Of a stretch of DNA of 64,000 bases, positions 16,667-26,657 are shown one piece after another. Both the position numbers and the translations under genes were made by a program. The first letter of the stretch is position 1, and each line of letters opens with the position of its first letter. Below the pieces are notes generated by a model, which had not been told where the DNA came from, made no database searches, and saw nothing but the letters and a program-made list of their open reading frames with translations. The DNA is from JALOLG01 sp963776935. GTDB taxonomy: Bacteria > Actinomycetota > Acidimicrobiia > Acidimicrobiales > Ilumatobacteraceae. The DNA is taken from positions 558,001 through 622,000 of the forward strand of contig CAVZOP010000015.1 in the NCBI GenBank assembly GCA_963776935.1. Direction: 5' to 3'.

Positions 16667-19600
16667 ATGGATGAGCAGGGAGGCCGCGGTGAGGCCGTCA
16701 TCCCGATGTGGCCATCCCGACGTGATGGTGTCGCCACCGGCGCTCGGGTTCGGCTGCTCGGTCCGGTTCGGATCGAGGTCGACGGCGTCGAGCGTTCGAT
16801 CACAGCTCGCCGACAACGCGCCGTGCTCGCCTGTCTCGCTCTCCGTGCAGGCGAAGCGGTCTCGGCCGATCGCTTGTTGGACGACGTCTGGGGCGACGAC
16901 CAGCCTGACTCCGGGGTGCGCGCCGTTGCGTACCAGATCTCGAAGCTACGGAGCCTGCTGGAGCCCGAACGCACCGGTGAGGGCTCGCTGATCACGACCA
17001 CGTCGGCCGGCTACGTGCTCGACATCGAATCGGCCAGTGTCGACGTGTACGAGTTCGATCGCCTCGTGGACCTCGCGCGAGATGCGCTGGCGAACGATCC
17101 CTCGACGTGCCAGGCGTTGATCGAACGAGCCCTGCTGCTCTGGCGTGGTCGTCCGTTCGCCGACCTCGGCGACGAAGCCTTCGTCGACGTCGAATCCCGC
17201 CGCCTCGAGGGGCGCCATCTCTTGGCGCGCCGCACGTTGGCCGAGGCCCGTATGGCACAGGGCCGTCACGGCGATGTGATCGACGATCTCGAAGTCATGT
17301 CCGCCGAGCACCCTTTCGAAGAGGCCGTCGTGCAACTCTTGATGACTTCACTCCACCGGTCCGGTCGCACCGCGGACGCACTCCGCGCCTACGGCGACCT
17401 GCGGATACGGCTCGGCTCGGAGATGGGCATCGAGCCATCCGGTCAACTCCGGCAACTCGAACAGCAACTCCTCACCGGCGACGACGGACCACTCTCGACT
17501 TCCACGCCCGGGTCGTCCGACCCCGCTCTCGGCCGGGTCGGCAATCTTCCGACTCCGCTGTCGTCGTTCGTCGGTCGAACCGAGGAGATCCGCGAGATCT
17601 GCGAGTTGCTGTCGACGACCCGCCTCGTGTCGTTGCTCAGCTTCGGCGGCGTTGGCAAGACCCGGTTGGCGATCGAGGTCGCGGCGAACCTCAGAGATCG
17701 GTTCGACGACGGCGCGTGGTTCGTCGACCTGGTTCCGATCACCGAGGCGGTCCTGCTGGGCAACACCTTCATCGCCGGAGTCGGACTACCCCCCACGATC
17801 AATCGTGACCCTGACGACTACCTCATTTCGCGGCTGGCCACGCGGAAGGCGTTGATCGTCGTCGACAACTGCGAGCACCTCGCCGACGACGTGGGCCACC
17901 TCGTCGCACGCATCGTCCGCGCCGCTCCCAACGTCCGGGTGCTGGCGACGAGCCGGGTGCGGCTCGGGGTTCCCGACGAGGTGATCTGGCAGGTCCAGCC
18001 ACTCGCGGTCGCCACGTCGGCGTTCGAGCTGTTCTCACAGCGAGCGCGGCTGGTGCGGCCAGGTTTCGTGGTCGACGACTCGAACCATGCCGTGATCGAA
18101 CAGATCTGCGAGCGCCTCGACGGCATCCCGTTGGCGATCGAACTCGCGAGCGCTCGCCTCAAAGCGATGACCGTGAGCCAGATCGCCGACCATCTCGACG
18201 ATCGTTTCCGGCTGCTGACCCGAGCCGATCTGAGTGCCGACACGAGGCAACGGTCGATGGTGGCGACGATGAGCTGGAGCTACGACCTGCTCGACGACGC
18301 CGACCGCGAACTGCTGCGACGGCTGTCCGTATTCACGGACGGGTTCACGCTGGAAGCCGCGACCGTGATCGGTAATGACACGACACGCCCCCCGGCAACG
18401 AGGGACACGGTGGCGACGGCGACCGCCGACGTGCTCGACGGCTTGGACAGGCTCGTCGACGCCGGCTTGATCACGTTCGTCGAAGCCGACGGCACGGCGC
18501 GGTACCGCATGCTGGAAACCGTGCGCGACTTCGCGGCTGGACGCCTCGACGGGCACGATCGCGACCAACTCGGGCTCAGCCATGCCACCTACTACTCGAC
18601 GATCGCGGCCCGCATCGGTGCGTTGAGATTCGAAGATCACGAGGCGTCGGTCCGTCTCGGTGACCAGGAGCTCGGCAACCTCCGTGCCGCCATGACCTGG
18701 GCATATGCCAACGCGCACTACCGCCTCGGTATGTCGATCGCCTCAAACCTGTGGAGGTACTTCTGGGAACAGGCGAGCGGCGGGAATGAGAACGTTCGCT
18801 GGGGTCGCACCGCTCTGGAGCTCATCGACGACGACGATGACGACGTCCTACTCGTTGCCGCTGGCACGGTGATCGAGGCCTACAACCTCGGCGATCGCGA
18901 ACGCGGAGGAGTACGCCGCGGAACGGGTCCGTCGAGGGCTCGGCGCGGTCAAAGACCGGGTTGTCAGGTCGCGGCTCCTGGTGGCAATGGGCACGTCAGT
19001 GATGGAGTCGGACCCACGAGCCGCCGAAGCGTTCCTCGACGAGGCGTGGGCCACGGCACCGCTGCAACCGCGGTCCATCGACATCCTGAACAACTACATC
19101 GAGTTGTCGTGGCTCGCCGGAGCTCTGGACGCGGCGACGATCCACGCGCGACTGCACGAGGTCCTGAAGCTCCTCGCTGCGCCGCCGGCGACGGCTGTGA
19201 AGATCGAGGCCGGCGCCGCCGCGTGCGCGGGACGCTGGGACGAAGTCCTGCGCCTGACCGAAGCCCCCACCGGATTCGACAAGTCGTTGACCGACCTCCG
19301 TCTGTTGCGCAGCGAGGCGCTGTGCGCGCTCGGGCGCTCCGACGACGCTTTCGCTCTGGCCCGACAGCCGTATGAGGACGACTACCCAACCGACGTCCAA
19401 CGTGCCCAGCTGGTCTGCGCCGTGATCGACCTCGCCCGAGACGACCCGGCCACAGCGCTCGAGCGGCTCCTCACGCTCGCCGAGTCGATCAGTCGCGACG
19501 AACGACGGCTCGCGCTTGCGATGCACGTGGCGTCGCTCCTTGCCGTCACCGCCAGCGACCTCGGACAGCACCAGACCGCGGCCGCCCTGTTCGGTTTCGC

Positions 19601-19790
19601 CGCTGCCGAACAGAACCGCCTCGGCATCACGCTGCGACTGTCAGTCCAACCACTCGTTCAACGGGCACTCGACGCATCCCGGGCAACGCTCGGCCCGGCC
19701 AGGTTCGACGAACTCGCAGCCCAAGGAGCGATCACCGAATGGCGCCGTCTCCCGACTGTCGACAGGGTGCCCGCCACCCACACGCGGTAG
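16667..19790 (+). pseudogene. AfsR/SARP-type regulator: winged helix, BTAD, NB-ARC-like ATPase, TPR tail (one frameshift)
   Basis: From ATG 16667 the order is: OmpR-type winged helix (VRLLGPVRIEVDGVERSI, about residues 25-100), BTAD helices (DVYEFDRLVDLARDAL to LRQLEQQLL, about 125-265), then a STAND ATPase with Walker A SFGGVGKTRLAIE (about 325), Walker B LIVVDNCEH and LDGIPLAIELASARL. The frame then leaves the homologous path near 18890. After one extra base it resumes as IANAEEYAAERVRRGLG and runs as a TPR-rich helical tail to the stop at 19788-19790, giving about 1,040 residues. AfsR/SARP proteins activate transcription by binding 11-bp-spaced heptamers, and such repeats lie immediately downstream at 19813-19852. 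Confidence 0.88.
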
Positions 19791-19812
19791 TCGGCAGCCG
19801 TACCAGCCAGTC

Positions 19813-19852
19813 GCAAACCGAGCGCAAACCGGTTGCAGGCTGCCCGCCAACC
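19813..19852 (+). promoter_or_regulatory. Four heptamers at 11-bp period (candidate SARP operator)
   Basis: GCAAACC (19813), GCAAACC (19824), GCAGGCT (19835) and GCCAACC (19846) start exactly 11 bp apart, with 4-bp spacers. SARP-family activators bind direct heptamers with this helical spacing just upstream of a -10 element. The array sits between the SARP-like regulator and the small repeat protein gene (ATG 19919), so that gene is the obvious target. Confidence 0.6.
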
Positions 19853-19918
19853 GGAGTCATCGAGAGTCGGTCATGTCAGCCGGAGCAACCAGCTCCGGCC
19901 CGCTCGAGGAGAAACGAC

Positions 19919-20320
19919 ATGACTGTTCACCCCAACATCCGCACCACCGACGCCGGAACGACGACGGTCCCGCAGATCCGCAGCCGTTCCGATGGGAATG
20001 CCGCTCGCCGCTGGGTCGGTCCGGCTGCGATGCTCGCCGTCGCCGGCACCGCACTCGTCGGTGTCCACGAGCTCCGCTCCACCGACGACCCCACGCCGGC
20101 CCGACCGGCGACGGTCGCCGTCAACGTCGGATTCGAGCCATTGATCGGCAGCGAGGAGCGGGCGATCATCAACGGCGAGTACCCGCCACTCGCGCACCGA
20201 TCGTTGGCGATCTCACCCGAAATGGAGCCGCTGATCGGCAGCGAGGAGCGGGCGATCATCAACGGCGAGTACCCCCCGATGCCGGCGGTCGACGTGTGCG
20301 CACTGCAAAGGCCGTGCTGA
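19919..20320 (+). CDS. Small membrane-anchored protein with two copies of an 18-residue repeat
   Basis: This 133-residue protein is of no recognised family. The ATG follows CGAGGAGAAACGAC, a good ribosome site. Residues about 1-30 are polar; about 31-50 (WVGPAAMLAVAGTALVG) form a single hydrophobic segment; the rest is predicted extracytoplasmic and carries EPLIGSEERAIINGEYPP twice, 30 residues apart. It ends with CALQRPC (two Cys). Position directly behind a SARP-like regulator and a candidate SARP operator suggests it is the dedicated target. A secreted or anchored signalling peptide precursor is possible but speculative. Confidence 0.7.
   Translation: MTVHPNIRTTDAGTTTVPQIRSRSDGNAARRWVGPAAMLAVAGTALVGVHELRSTDDPTPARPATVAVNVGFEPLIGSEERAIINGEYPPLAHRSLAISPEMEPLIGSEERAIINGEYPPMPAVDVCALQRPC
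20135..20278 (+). repeat. Direct repeat, two 54-bp units 90 bp apart
   Basis: Units at 20135-20188 and 20225-20278 differ at only four positions. Three are synonymous third-base changes (CCA/CCG, CCG/CCC, CCA/CCG) and one is TTG/CTG, so the peptide has been kept identical. Confidence 0.85.
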
Positions 20321-20372
20321 CGAGCATCCGCGGGACTCGAGCGGCGCATCCGGCTGGGCCGGTCGGGTCCCC

Positions 20373-21416
20373 TCAGGCCCTGGTGAGCACCACCTTGAGG
20401 GCGCCCGTCTCGCCCGCCCGGGCGAACACGTCATAGGCCTCCTCGAACTGATCGAGCGGGAAGTGGTGGGTGACGAACTTGTCGACGTCGACCTGCCGGT
20501 TCTGTGCGAGGCGCAGCAACGTCGGCGTGGAGTACGTGTCGACGAGGCCGGTCGTGATCGTCACGTTCTTGATCCACAGCTCCTCGAGGTGCAACGTGAC
20601 CGGCTCACCATGCACGCCGATGTTGGCGATGTGACCGCCTGGCCGGGCCAGCGCGGCGGCGAGCTCGAACGTCGCCGGCACGCCGACGGCCTCGATCGTG
20701 ACGTCAGCGCCGAGCCCATCGGTCAGGCCGCGCACGACCTCCATCGGATCCTCGCGGCCGTTGTTGACCGTCACATCGGCACCGAACTGCTTGGCGGCAT
20801 CGAGCCGGCTGTCGGCGAGATCGATGGCGACGACGTGGCTCGGGTTGAACAGGCGGGCGCCCATGATCGCCGACAAGCCGATCGGACCGGCACCCACGAC
20901 GGCGACGACGTCACCGGGCCGCACCTGACCGTTGAGCACGCCGACCTCGTAGCCCGTCGGGAGGATGTCGGCGAGCATCAACAGCTGCTCGTCGCTCACA
21001 CCGTCTGGCGCCAGGTAGGTGGACGTGTCGGCGAACGGGACGCGCACGTACTCGGCCTGCGTGCCGTCGATCTTGTGACCGAGGATCCAGCCGCCACCGC
21101 CCAGGCACTGTCCGTATACGCCTTCGCGGCAGTAGCGGCAGGCCCCGCAGGCGGTGATGCAGGACACCAGCACTCGATCACCGGGCTTGCGGGTCTTGAC
21201 CCCCGACCCGACCGACTCGATCGTGCCGACCGCCTCGTGGCCGAGGATCCTGCCCGGTGTCACCGCAGGGACGTCGCCCTTGAGGATGTGCAGGTCGGTG
21301 CCGCAGATCGTCACCGCGTCGACACGTACGACAGCGTCGGTGTCGTCGACCACCGTCGGCTTCGGCACTTCCTCCCACGTCTTGTGACCTGGACCGTGAT
21401 AGACGACTGCGCGCAT
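20373..21416 (-). CDS. Zinc-dependent alcohol dehydrogenase (MDR family)
   Basis: This 347-residue medium-chain dehydrogenase is set at ATG 21416 by the upstream GAGGAG. Catalytic zinc ligands are visible in TICGTDLH and GHEAVGTIE, the structural-zinc cysteines in CGACRYCREGVYGQC, and the nucleotide-binding motif in VVGAGPIGLSAI. The closest families are Zn-dependent alcohol or threonine/formaldehyde-type dehydrogenases of actinomycetes (GGWILGHKIDGTQAEYVRVP is typical). It oxidises a small alcohol with NAD(P); the substrate is not readable. It is divergent from the phosphodiesterase gene. Confidence 0.92.
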   Translation of the reverse strand: MRAVVYHGPGHKTWEEVPKPTVVDDTDAVVRVDAVTICGTDLHILKGDVPAVTPGRILGHEAVGTIESVGSGVKTRKPGDRVLVSCITACGACRYCREGVYGQCLGGGGWILGHKIDGTQAEYVRVPFADTSTYLAPDGVSDEQLLMLADILPTGYEVGVLNGQVRPGDVVAVVGAGPIGLSAIMGARLFNPSHVVAIDLADSRLDAAKQFGADVTVNNGREDPMEVVRGLTDGLGADVTIEAVGVPATFELAAALARPGGHIANIGVHGEPVTLHLEELWIKNVTITTGLVDTYSTPTLLRLAQNRQVDVDKFVTHHFPLDQFEEAYDVFARAGETGALKVVLTRA

Positions 21417-21550
21417 CTCGAATCTCCTCACCGTTGGTGGTACATACGGGTTCTCCCGATGCATTCGACCGTACGGACGCAGTTGTGAAGCGAGTAGGGC
21501 CATACGTCCCGTCCGTCGTGTCGCGGCCCCGGGCGGTGCACACTTGGGTG

Positions 21551-22270
21551 ATGGCCATCGTCGTGCAGTTGTCGGACACGCATCTCGTCCGGGATGAGCC
21601 CGACCCCGACGATGCGACCAGCCCCGACTCGGGCGTGCGCCGCACGGTGGCGGCGCTCGGCGATCGGCGACCCGATCTCGTCCTGCTGACCGGAGACCTC
21701 ACCGACGACGGGTCGGTCGCGGCGTGCCGCCGCCTGCGCGGGCTGGTGGAGCCCCTCGGCGCACCGATCCTGGCGACGCCCGGCAACCACGACCTCCCCG
21801 CATCGGTCGCCGACGTGTTCGGCCCCATCGGCAGCGCCGAGGTGGGCAACTGGCGAGTCATCACGGTCGACACCGTGATTCCCGGTCACGACGACGGGGC
21901 CGTCGATGTCGAGGCGTTACGTTCCCGCCTCGACGCCGTCGACGCCCGGCCGACGCTGATCGCGTTGCATCACCCTCCGGTGTCGACCAGCACGCACGAG
22001 ATGTTCCACCTCGCCGGCGCGACCGACCTGATCGAGACATGTGCGGCCCGCCCTCACGTGCGAGGCATCGTGAGCGGACACCTCCACGAGGCGTTCGAAC
22101 GGTCAGCCGGCGATCTCCCGCTCGTCGGGTGCCCGTCGACGTGGTACGCGATCGTGCACGAGGGCGACACGTACCGGCTCGTCCCCGACGGCCTGGTCGG
22201 CGCCACGGTGTTCGACCTCGCCGACGACGGCACGCTGACGTGGGAACGCGTCCGGCGCCTCGACAACTGA
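21551..22270 (+). CDS. Metallophosphoesterase (CpdA-like cyclic nucleotide phosphodiesterase family)
   Basis: This 239-residue protein shows the full set of calcineurin-type metal motifs in order: QLSDTHLV, LLTGDLTDDG, TPGNHDLP, ALHHPPV and VSGHLHEAF. The small size and motif spacing fit the CpdA/Icc class acting on cyclic mononucleotides, although other phosphodiesters cannot be excluded. The gene ends at a strong bidirectional hairpin shared with the convergent LLM gene. Confidence 0.88.
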   Translation: MAIVVQLSDTHLVRDEPDPDDATSPDSGVRRTVAALGDRRPDLVLLTGDLTDDGSVAACRRLRGLVEPLGAPILATPGNHDLPASVADVFGPIGSAEVGNWRVITVDTVIPGHDDGAVDVEALRSRLDAVDARPTLIALHHPPVSTSTHEMFHLAGATDLIETCAARPHVRGIVSGHLHEAFERSAGDLPLVGCPSTWYAIVHEGDTYRLVPDGLVGATVFDLADDGTLTWERVRRLDN

Positions 22271-22281
22271 TCCCCCGATTC

Positions 22282-22336
22282 CCGGTCTGTGTCACCGACA
22301 TCGGCGATCTTCGCCGGTAGCGGTGACACAAACCGG
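22282..22336. terminator. Large convergent hairpin (bidirectional terminator)
   Basis: Arms CCGGTCTGTGTCACCG (22282-22297) and CGGTGACACAAACCGG (22321-22336) pair at 15 of 16 positions. A second perfect stem, CGGCGA/TCGCCG, with a TCT loop nests inside. It lies between two converging genes. There is no T-run on either side, as is common in high-GC actinomycetes. Confidence 0.75.
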
Positions 22337-22370
22337 AGGACGGGCGGCGTGGCGGCCGGTGCGACTCCCC

Positions 22371-23283
22371 TCACCCGACGATGCGGTCGATGGTCGGCTT
22401 GGCGTCGAGGATCGACTCGAGATGCTCGGCCTGGGTGCGACCGGGGAAGGCGAGGCGGTTGAAGCCGATCGAGCAGTCGCGGAACCCGAGCTCGAGCGCC
22501 TGTTCGAGTTGCGCCTCCCAACCGGGTCCGAGGTAGACCCGCCCGTGGATCGGCAGTGTCGCCGGATCACGGCCGGCCTCGGCCGCGAGCTCGCGCAGGC
22601 GGGCGACGCCGGTCGCCAGGTCGATCGCATCGAGACCGGGGATGAGGAGAGGCATCCATCCGTCGGCCGTACGGACCACGCGGCGCAACACTGCGTCGGA
22701 CGCCCCGCTCCCGATCAGGATCGGGATCTCGTGGACCGGCAACGGGTTGATCCCGACACCGCGGAGGTGGTGGAAGCGACCCTCGAAATCGACGATCGGC
22801 CGAGTCCACAGCTGGCGCATCACGTCGATCTGCTCTTCGAGGATCGCCGTGCGGTCGGCGAAGTCGACCCCGAGTCCTTGATACTCCGCCGAGTTCCAGC
22901 CGACGCCGACCGCCACTCGCAGCCGGCCGCCGCTCAGCAGATCGATCGTCGAGATCTGTTTGGCAGCCAGGGCCGCTTGGCGCTGGGGCAGCACCAGCAC
23001 GCTCGTCACGAACTGCAGCCTCGACGTCAAGCGCCGCGAAGTGGCTGTACAACACGAGGATCTCGTGGAACGTGTGCTCCGAGGTGTACGGCGCGGCCGG
23101 GAACGCGCCGAACGGTCCCGGCCCGAGCCGCTCCGGCGACGCACCGAGGATGTGGTCGTAGGCGAGCACGTGCTCGAAGCCCGCCGACTCGACGTCGACG
23201 ACCCAGCGACGCATCGCGTCGGGGTCGGTGCCGGCGTCCGCTTGCGAGAACACCGCGCCGATGCGCATCCGGTCAGCTGACAT
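22371..23283 (-). pseudogene. LLM-class F420-dependent oxidoreductase, one frameshift
   Basis: The reconstructed protein is about 303 residues. It begins MRIGAVFSQADAGTD (ATG at 23268; an in-frame ATG also at 23283), continues AGFEHVLAYDHILG to LVLYSHFAAL, then changes frame near 23030 and goes on as LQFVTSVLVLPQRQAALAAKQ, DLLSGGRLRVAVGVGWN and WTRPIVDFEGRFHHL to the TGA at 22371. The family uses coenzyme F420 (or FMN) on varied substrates. The break needs a single-base change and everything else is well conserved. Confidence 0.85.
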
Positions 23284-23390
23284 GAGGTGGGTGTGTAGCA
23301 CGTCGTGGCCTGTGTCCTCCAGGATCTGCTTGGGCGTCGAGTGCGTCCATCCTTCGAACTCACCGATCATCTCCGCCGTATCATCGCCGC

Positions 23391-25025
23391 ATGACGACGA
23401 ATCGTGAGCGTTGGTTGGAGGCGTTCGAGGCGTCGAAGCATCGTGATGCGGACTTCTCGACGATGTCGGGGATCCCGCTGGAACCGGTGTATGGCCCTGA
23501 CGACGGCGAGTTCCCGGGTCGGTTCCCGTACACGCGGGGCCCGTATGCGTCGATGTATCGGTCGAAGTTGTGGACGATGCGGATGTTCGCCGGGTTCGGC
23601 ACCGCGGATGACACGAATTGGCGGTTCAAGGAGATCATCAAGGCCGGTGGTGATGGGTTGTCGACGGCGTTCGACATGCCGACGTTGTTGGGGATCGACT
23701 CCGACGACGAGATGGCGTTGGGCGAGGTCGGTCGCTGTGGCGTGGCGATCGACTCGCTGGCCGATATGGAGGATCTTTACGCCGGTATCGATCTGGCGTC
23801 GATCACGACGTCGATGACGATCAACTCGCCCGCCGCGGTGATCTTCGCGATGTTCGTCGCCCAGGCCGAGAAGGCCGGTGTGGGGCGGGCGGCGTTGGGT
23901 GGCACGCTGCAGAACGACATCTTGAAGGAGTATCAGGCGCAGAAGGAGTTCGTGTTCCCGCCCCGGCCGTCGATGCGGTTGGTGCGCGACACGATCACGT
24001 TCACGGCTGCGGAGATGCCGCGCTGGCATCCGATCTCGATCTCCGGCTATCACATCCGCGAGGCCGGTTCGACGGCGGCCGAGGAGTTGGCGTTCACGCT
24101 CGCCAACGGGTTCGCCTACGTCGAGCTCGCTCTCGGCGCCGGCTTGGCGGTGGATGCGTTCGCGCCGCGGTTGTCGTTCTTCTTCAACGCCCACATCGAC
24201 TTCTTCGAAGAGATCGCCAAGTACCGGGCGGCGCGCCGGATCTGGGCGCGGTGGATGCGTGACCGTTACGGCGCCACCCGCGAGCGTTCGATGCAGCTGC
24301 GGTTCCACACCCAGACCGCCGGCGTGTCGCTGACCGCCACCCAGCCCGAGGTCAACATCGTGCGCACCGCGATCGAAGCGCTCGCCGGCGTGTTGGGCGG
24401 CACCCAGTCGCTGCACACCAACTCGATGGACGAAGCGTTGGCGTTGCCGACGGAGCGGGCGGCACGGATCGCGCTACGCACCCAGCAGGTGATCGCCAAC
24501 GAGACCAACGTCGCCCACGTCGCCGACCCGCTCGGCGGGTCGTGGTACGTCGAGGAGTTGACCGACGAGATCGAACGGCGGGCCGAGGAGTTGTTCGCGC
24601 ACATCGACGACCTGGGTCACGGCTCGATGCTCGACGGTGTGATCACCGGGATCGAGGACAACTGGTTCCAGGGCCGCATCGCCGACTCCGCCTACGAGCA
24701 AGAACGCCTCTTCAACCAGGGGCGGCGCACGATCGTCGGCGTCCACGGCTTCACCGAGGGCAACGACGAGGCCCAGATGTCGTTGCTGCAGATCACCAAC
24801 GAGGACGAGGCCCGCCAGCTCAAGCGCCTCGACGGCGTCCGCCACCGCCGCGACCAGCAGGCGGTCGACGCCGCCCTCGATCGACTCCGCACCGAAGCAG
24901 CCGACCCGGAGATCAACTTGATGCCGGCCCTGATCGACGCCTCGTCCGCCTACGCCACCCTCGGCGAGCTGATGGCGACGATGGGCGAGGTGTTCGGCCG
25001 CCACGTCGAGGTCCCCACGATCTGA
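23391..25025 (+). CDS. Acyl-CoA mutase large (substrate-binding) subunit, isobutyryl-/hydroxyisobutyryl-CoA mutase type
   Basis: This 544-residue protein is the TIM-barrel subunit of a B12-dependent acyl-CoA mutase without its own cobalamin domain. Landmarks are GRFPYTRGPYASMYRSKLWTMRMFAGFG, FDMPTLLG, ISGYHIREAGS, FHTQTAGVSLT and VLGGTQSLHTNSMDEALALPTE. Methylmalonyl-CoA mutases have Tyr at the MR-x-(Y/F/I)-AGF position and an Arg-containing THRG loop; here there is Phe and TLLG. That resembles isobutyryl-CoA mutase and differs from 2-hydroxyisobutyryl-CoA mutase, which has Ile. Substrate assignment is therefore inference. The B12 subunit follows 43 bp downstream, heading a five-gene operon. 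Confidence 0.92.
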   Translation: MTTNRERWLEAFEASKHRDADFSTMSGIPLEPVYGPDDGEFPGRFPYTRGPYASMYRSKLWTMRMFAGFGTADDTNWRFKEIIKAGGDGLSTAFDMPTLLGIDSDDEMALGEVGRCGVAIDSLADMEDLYAGIDLASITTSMTINSPAAVIFAMFVAQAEKAGVGRAALGGTLQNDILKEYQAQKEFVFPPRPSMRLVRDTITFTAAEMPRWHPISISGYHIREAGSTAAEELAFTLANGFAYVELALGAGLAVDAFAPRLSFFFNAHIDFFEEIAKYRAARRIWARWMRDRYGATRERSMQLRFHTQTAGVSLTATQPEVNIVRTAIEALAGVLGGTQSLHTNSMDEALALPTERAARIALRTQQVIANETNVAHVADPLGGSWYVEELTDEIERRAEELFAHIDDLGHGSMLDGVITGIEDNWFQGRIADSAYEQERLFNQGRRTIVGVHGFTEGNDEAQMSLLQITNEDEARQLKRLDGVRHRRDQQAVDAALDRLRTEAADPEINLMPALIDASSAYATLGELMATMGEVFGRHVEVPTI

Positions 25026-25068
25026 TGTGCACGCCGATGTGCACGGTGAGGTGCAAGGCACCCGAGTG

Positions 25069-25464
25069 ATGGCTGAGCGAATCCTGGTCGCCAAGGTCGG
25101 CCTCGACGGACATGACCGCGGCGTCAAAGTCGTCGCCCGCATCCTGCGCGACGCCGGCTACGAAGTCGTCTACACGGGCCTGTTCCAGACCCCCGACACC
25201 GTCGCCGCCGCGGCCGTCGACGAAGACGTCGACGCGATCGGGCTCTCGATGCTCTCCGGAGCCCACCTCACGCTGGCTCCGCTCGTCGTCGAACACGTCC
25301 GAGCACGCGGCGTCGACATCCCCGTCGTCGTCGGCGGCATCGTCCCCGACCCCGACATCGCCGCCCTCCTCGACGCCGGCGTCGCCGCCGTGCTCACCCC
25401 CGGAGCCACCGCCCACGAGGTCGTCGCCACGATGCGCCGCGTGCTCGCCCAGACCGAGGCCTGA
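25069..25464 (+). CDS. Cobalamin-binding small subunit of the acyl-CoA mutase
   Basis: This 131-residue protein has the B12 motif LDGHDRG (DxHxxG, whose His is the lower cobalt ligand), then a flavodoxin-like fold with GLSMLSGAHL and VVGGIVPDPDIAALLDAGV. This is the stand-alone B12 domain that partners large subunits such as the one just upstream. ATG 25069 is chosen because the match to the family begins at AERILVAKVGLDGHD; in-frame codons further up look non-homologous. Confidence 0.93.
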   Translation: MAERILVAKVGLDGHDRGVKVVARILRDAGYEVVYTGLFQTPDTVAAAAVDEDVDAIGLSMLSGAHLTLAPLVVEHVRARGVDIPVVVGGIVPDPDIAALLDAGVAAVLTPGATAHEVVATMRRVLAQTEA

Positions 25465-25490
25465 CAACCACGGGTGCAAGAATCCGGCCC

Positions 25491-26657
25491 ATGACCGCGC
25501 CCGCGATCGCATCGCCGCTCGACACCGCCCGTAGCTTCGCCGGCGAGCTGCGATCCCGCACCGAGGAGATCGAGCAGCATCGCACGCTCCCCCGCGATCT
25601 CGTCGACAGCCTCACCAACGCCGGGCTGTTCCGGTTCTGGGTGCCGGCCGAGTACGGCGGCGCCCAGGTGCCGGTCGAGACCGGCCTCGACACGTTCATC
25701 GAGCTCGCCCGCCACGACGCGGCGACGGGATGGTGCACGTTCATCGCCAACACGACCGCCTTGCTGGCGGCGTTCATGGAGCCCGACCAGGCCCGCGCCG
25801 TGTTCGGCCGGCCGGATGCGATCACCGGTGGGTTCGCCCAGCCGATGGGGCGGGCCCGGGTCGTCGACGGTGGGCTGCTGGTAACGGGGCGTTGGCAGTG
25901 GGGCTCGGGGACCCAGCACTGCACAATGGTCGGAGGTGGTGTGCTGATCGTCGGCGACGACGGTGCGCCGGCGGCGCGCCCCGACGGGCTACGCGGTGCG
26001 TTCGCGTTCTTCGATCCGTCCGACGTGGAGTTCCTCGACACGTGGCACGTTGTCGGCCTGCGGGGAACCGGTTCGTGCGACTACGCGGTCACGGACGCGT
26101 TCGTTCCGGAGGGCCGGTGGGCCGACATGGGCAACCGTGTGCGGCGCGTGGATGCGCCGCTCTACCGCTTCTCGTTCTACGGACTGCTGGCGGCCGGCGT
26201 GGCGTGCACGGCGATCGGGATCGCCGATCGCGCGGTCGAGGAGTTCAAGGCGCTGGCCGCCGTGAAGACCCCCCAGAACTCGAGCCGGGTGCTGGCCGAG
26301 CGGCCGAGCGCCCAGGACGACGTGGCCCGCGCCGAGGCGACGGTGCGGAGTGCGAGCGCCTTCCTTCACGACGCGATGGGCGACGCGTGGGAGAGCGCGT
26401 CGGGTGGCGACGAACTGTCCGACGACCAGCGGCGCATGATCCGCCTCGCCAACACCGACGCCACGCAACGCTGTGCCGACACGGTGAACCGGCTGTACCG
26501 CAGCGCCGGAGGGGAGGCCGTCTACGAACGCTGCCCGCTCGAGAAGTTGATGCGCGATGTCAACGTCGCGACCCAGCACGCGATGACCGCCGAGCGCACG
26601 TACGAGTTGGTCGGACGGATCGCCCTCGGCCTCCCCACCGAGACGTCATTGCTGTGA
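25491..26657 (+). CDS. Acyl-CoA dehydrogenase-fold flavin enzyme (HsaA/DszC-like monooxygenase group)
   Basis: This 388-residue protein has the acyl-CoA dehydrogenase three-domain layout but the sequence style of the flavin-dependent hydroxylase branch: LVDSLTNAGLFRFWVPAEYGG, DAATGWCTFIANTTALLAAF, GRWQWGSGTQHC and VVGLRGTGSCDYAVTD, ending with VATQHAMTAERTYELVGR. The late catalytic glutamate of true dehydrogenases is not evident. It may hydroxylate or oxidise an intermediate of the mutase pathway. Its stop overlaps the next gene's GTG by 4 bp. Confidence 0.88.
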   Translation: MTAPAIASPLDTARSFAGELRSRTEEIEQHRTLPRDLVDSLTNAGLFRFWVPAEYGGAQVPVETGLDTFIELARHDAATGWCTFIANTTALLAAFMEPDQARAVFGRPDAITGGFAQPMGRARVVDGGLLVTGRWQWGSGTQHCTMVGGGVLIVGDDGAPAARPDGLRGAFAFFDPSDVEFLDTWHVVGLRGTGSCDYAVTDAFVPEGRWADMGNRVRRVDAPLYRFSFYGLLAAGVACTAIGIADRAVEEFKALAAVKTPQNSSRVLAERPSAQDDVARAEATVRSASAFLHDAMGDAWESASGGDELSDDQRRMIRLANTDATQRCADTVNRLYRSAGGEAVYERCPLEKLMRDVNVATQHAMTAERTYELVGRIALGLPTETSLL

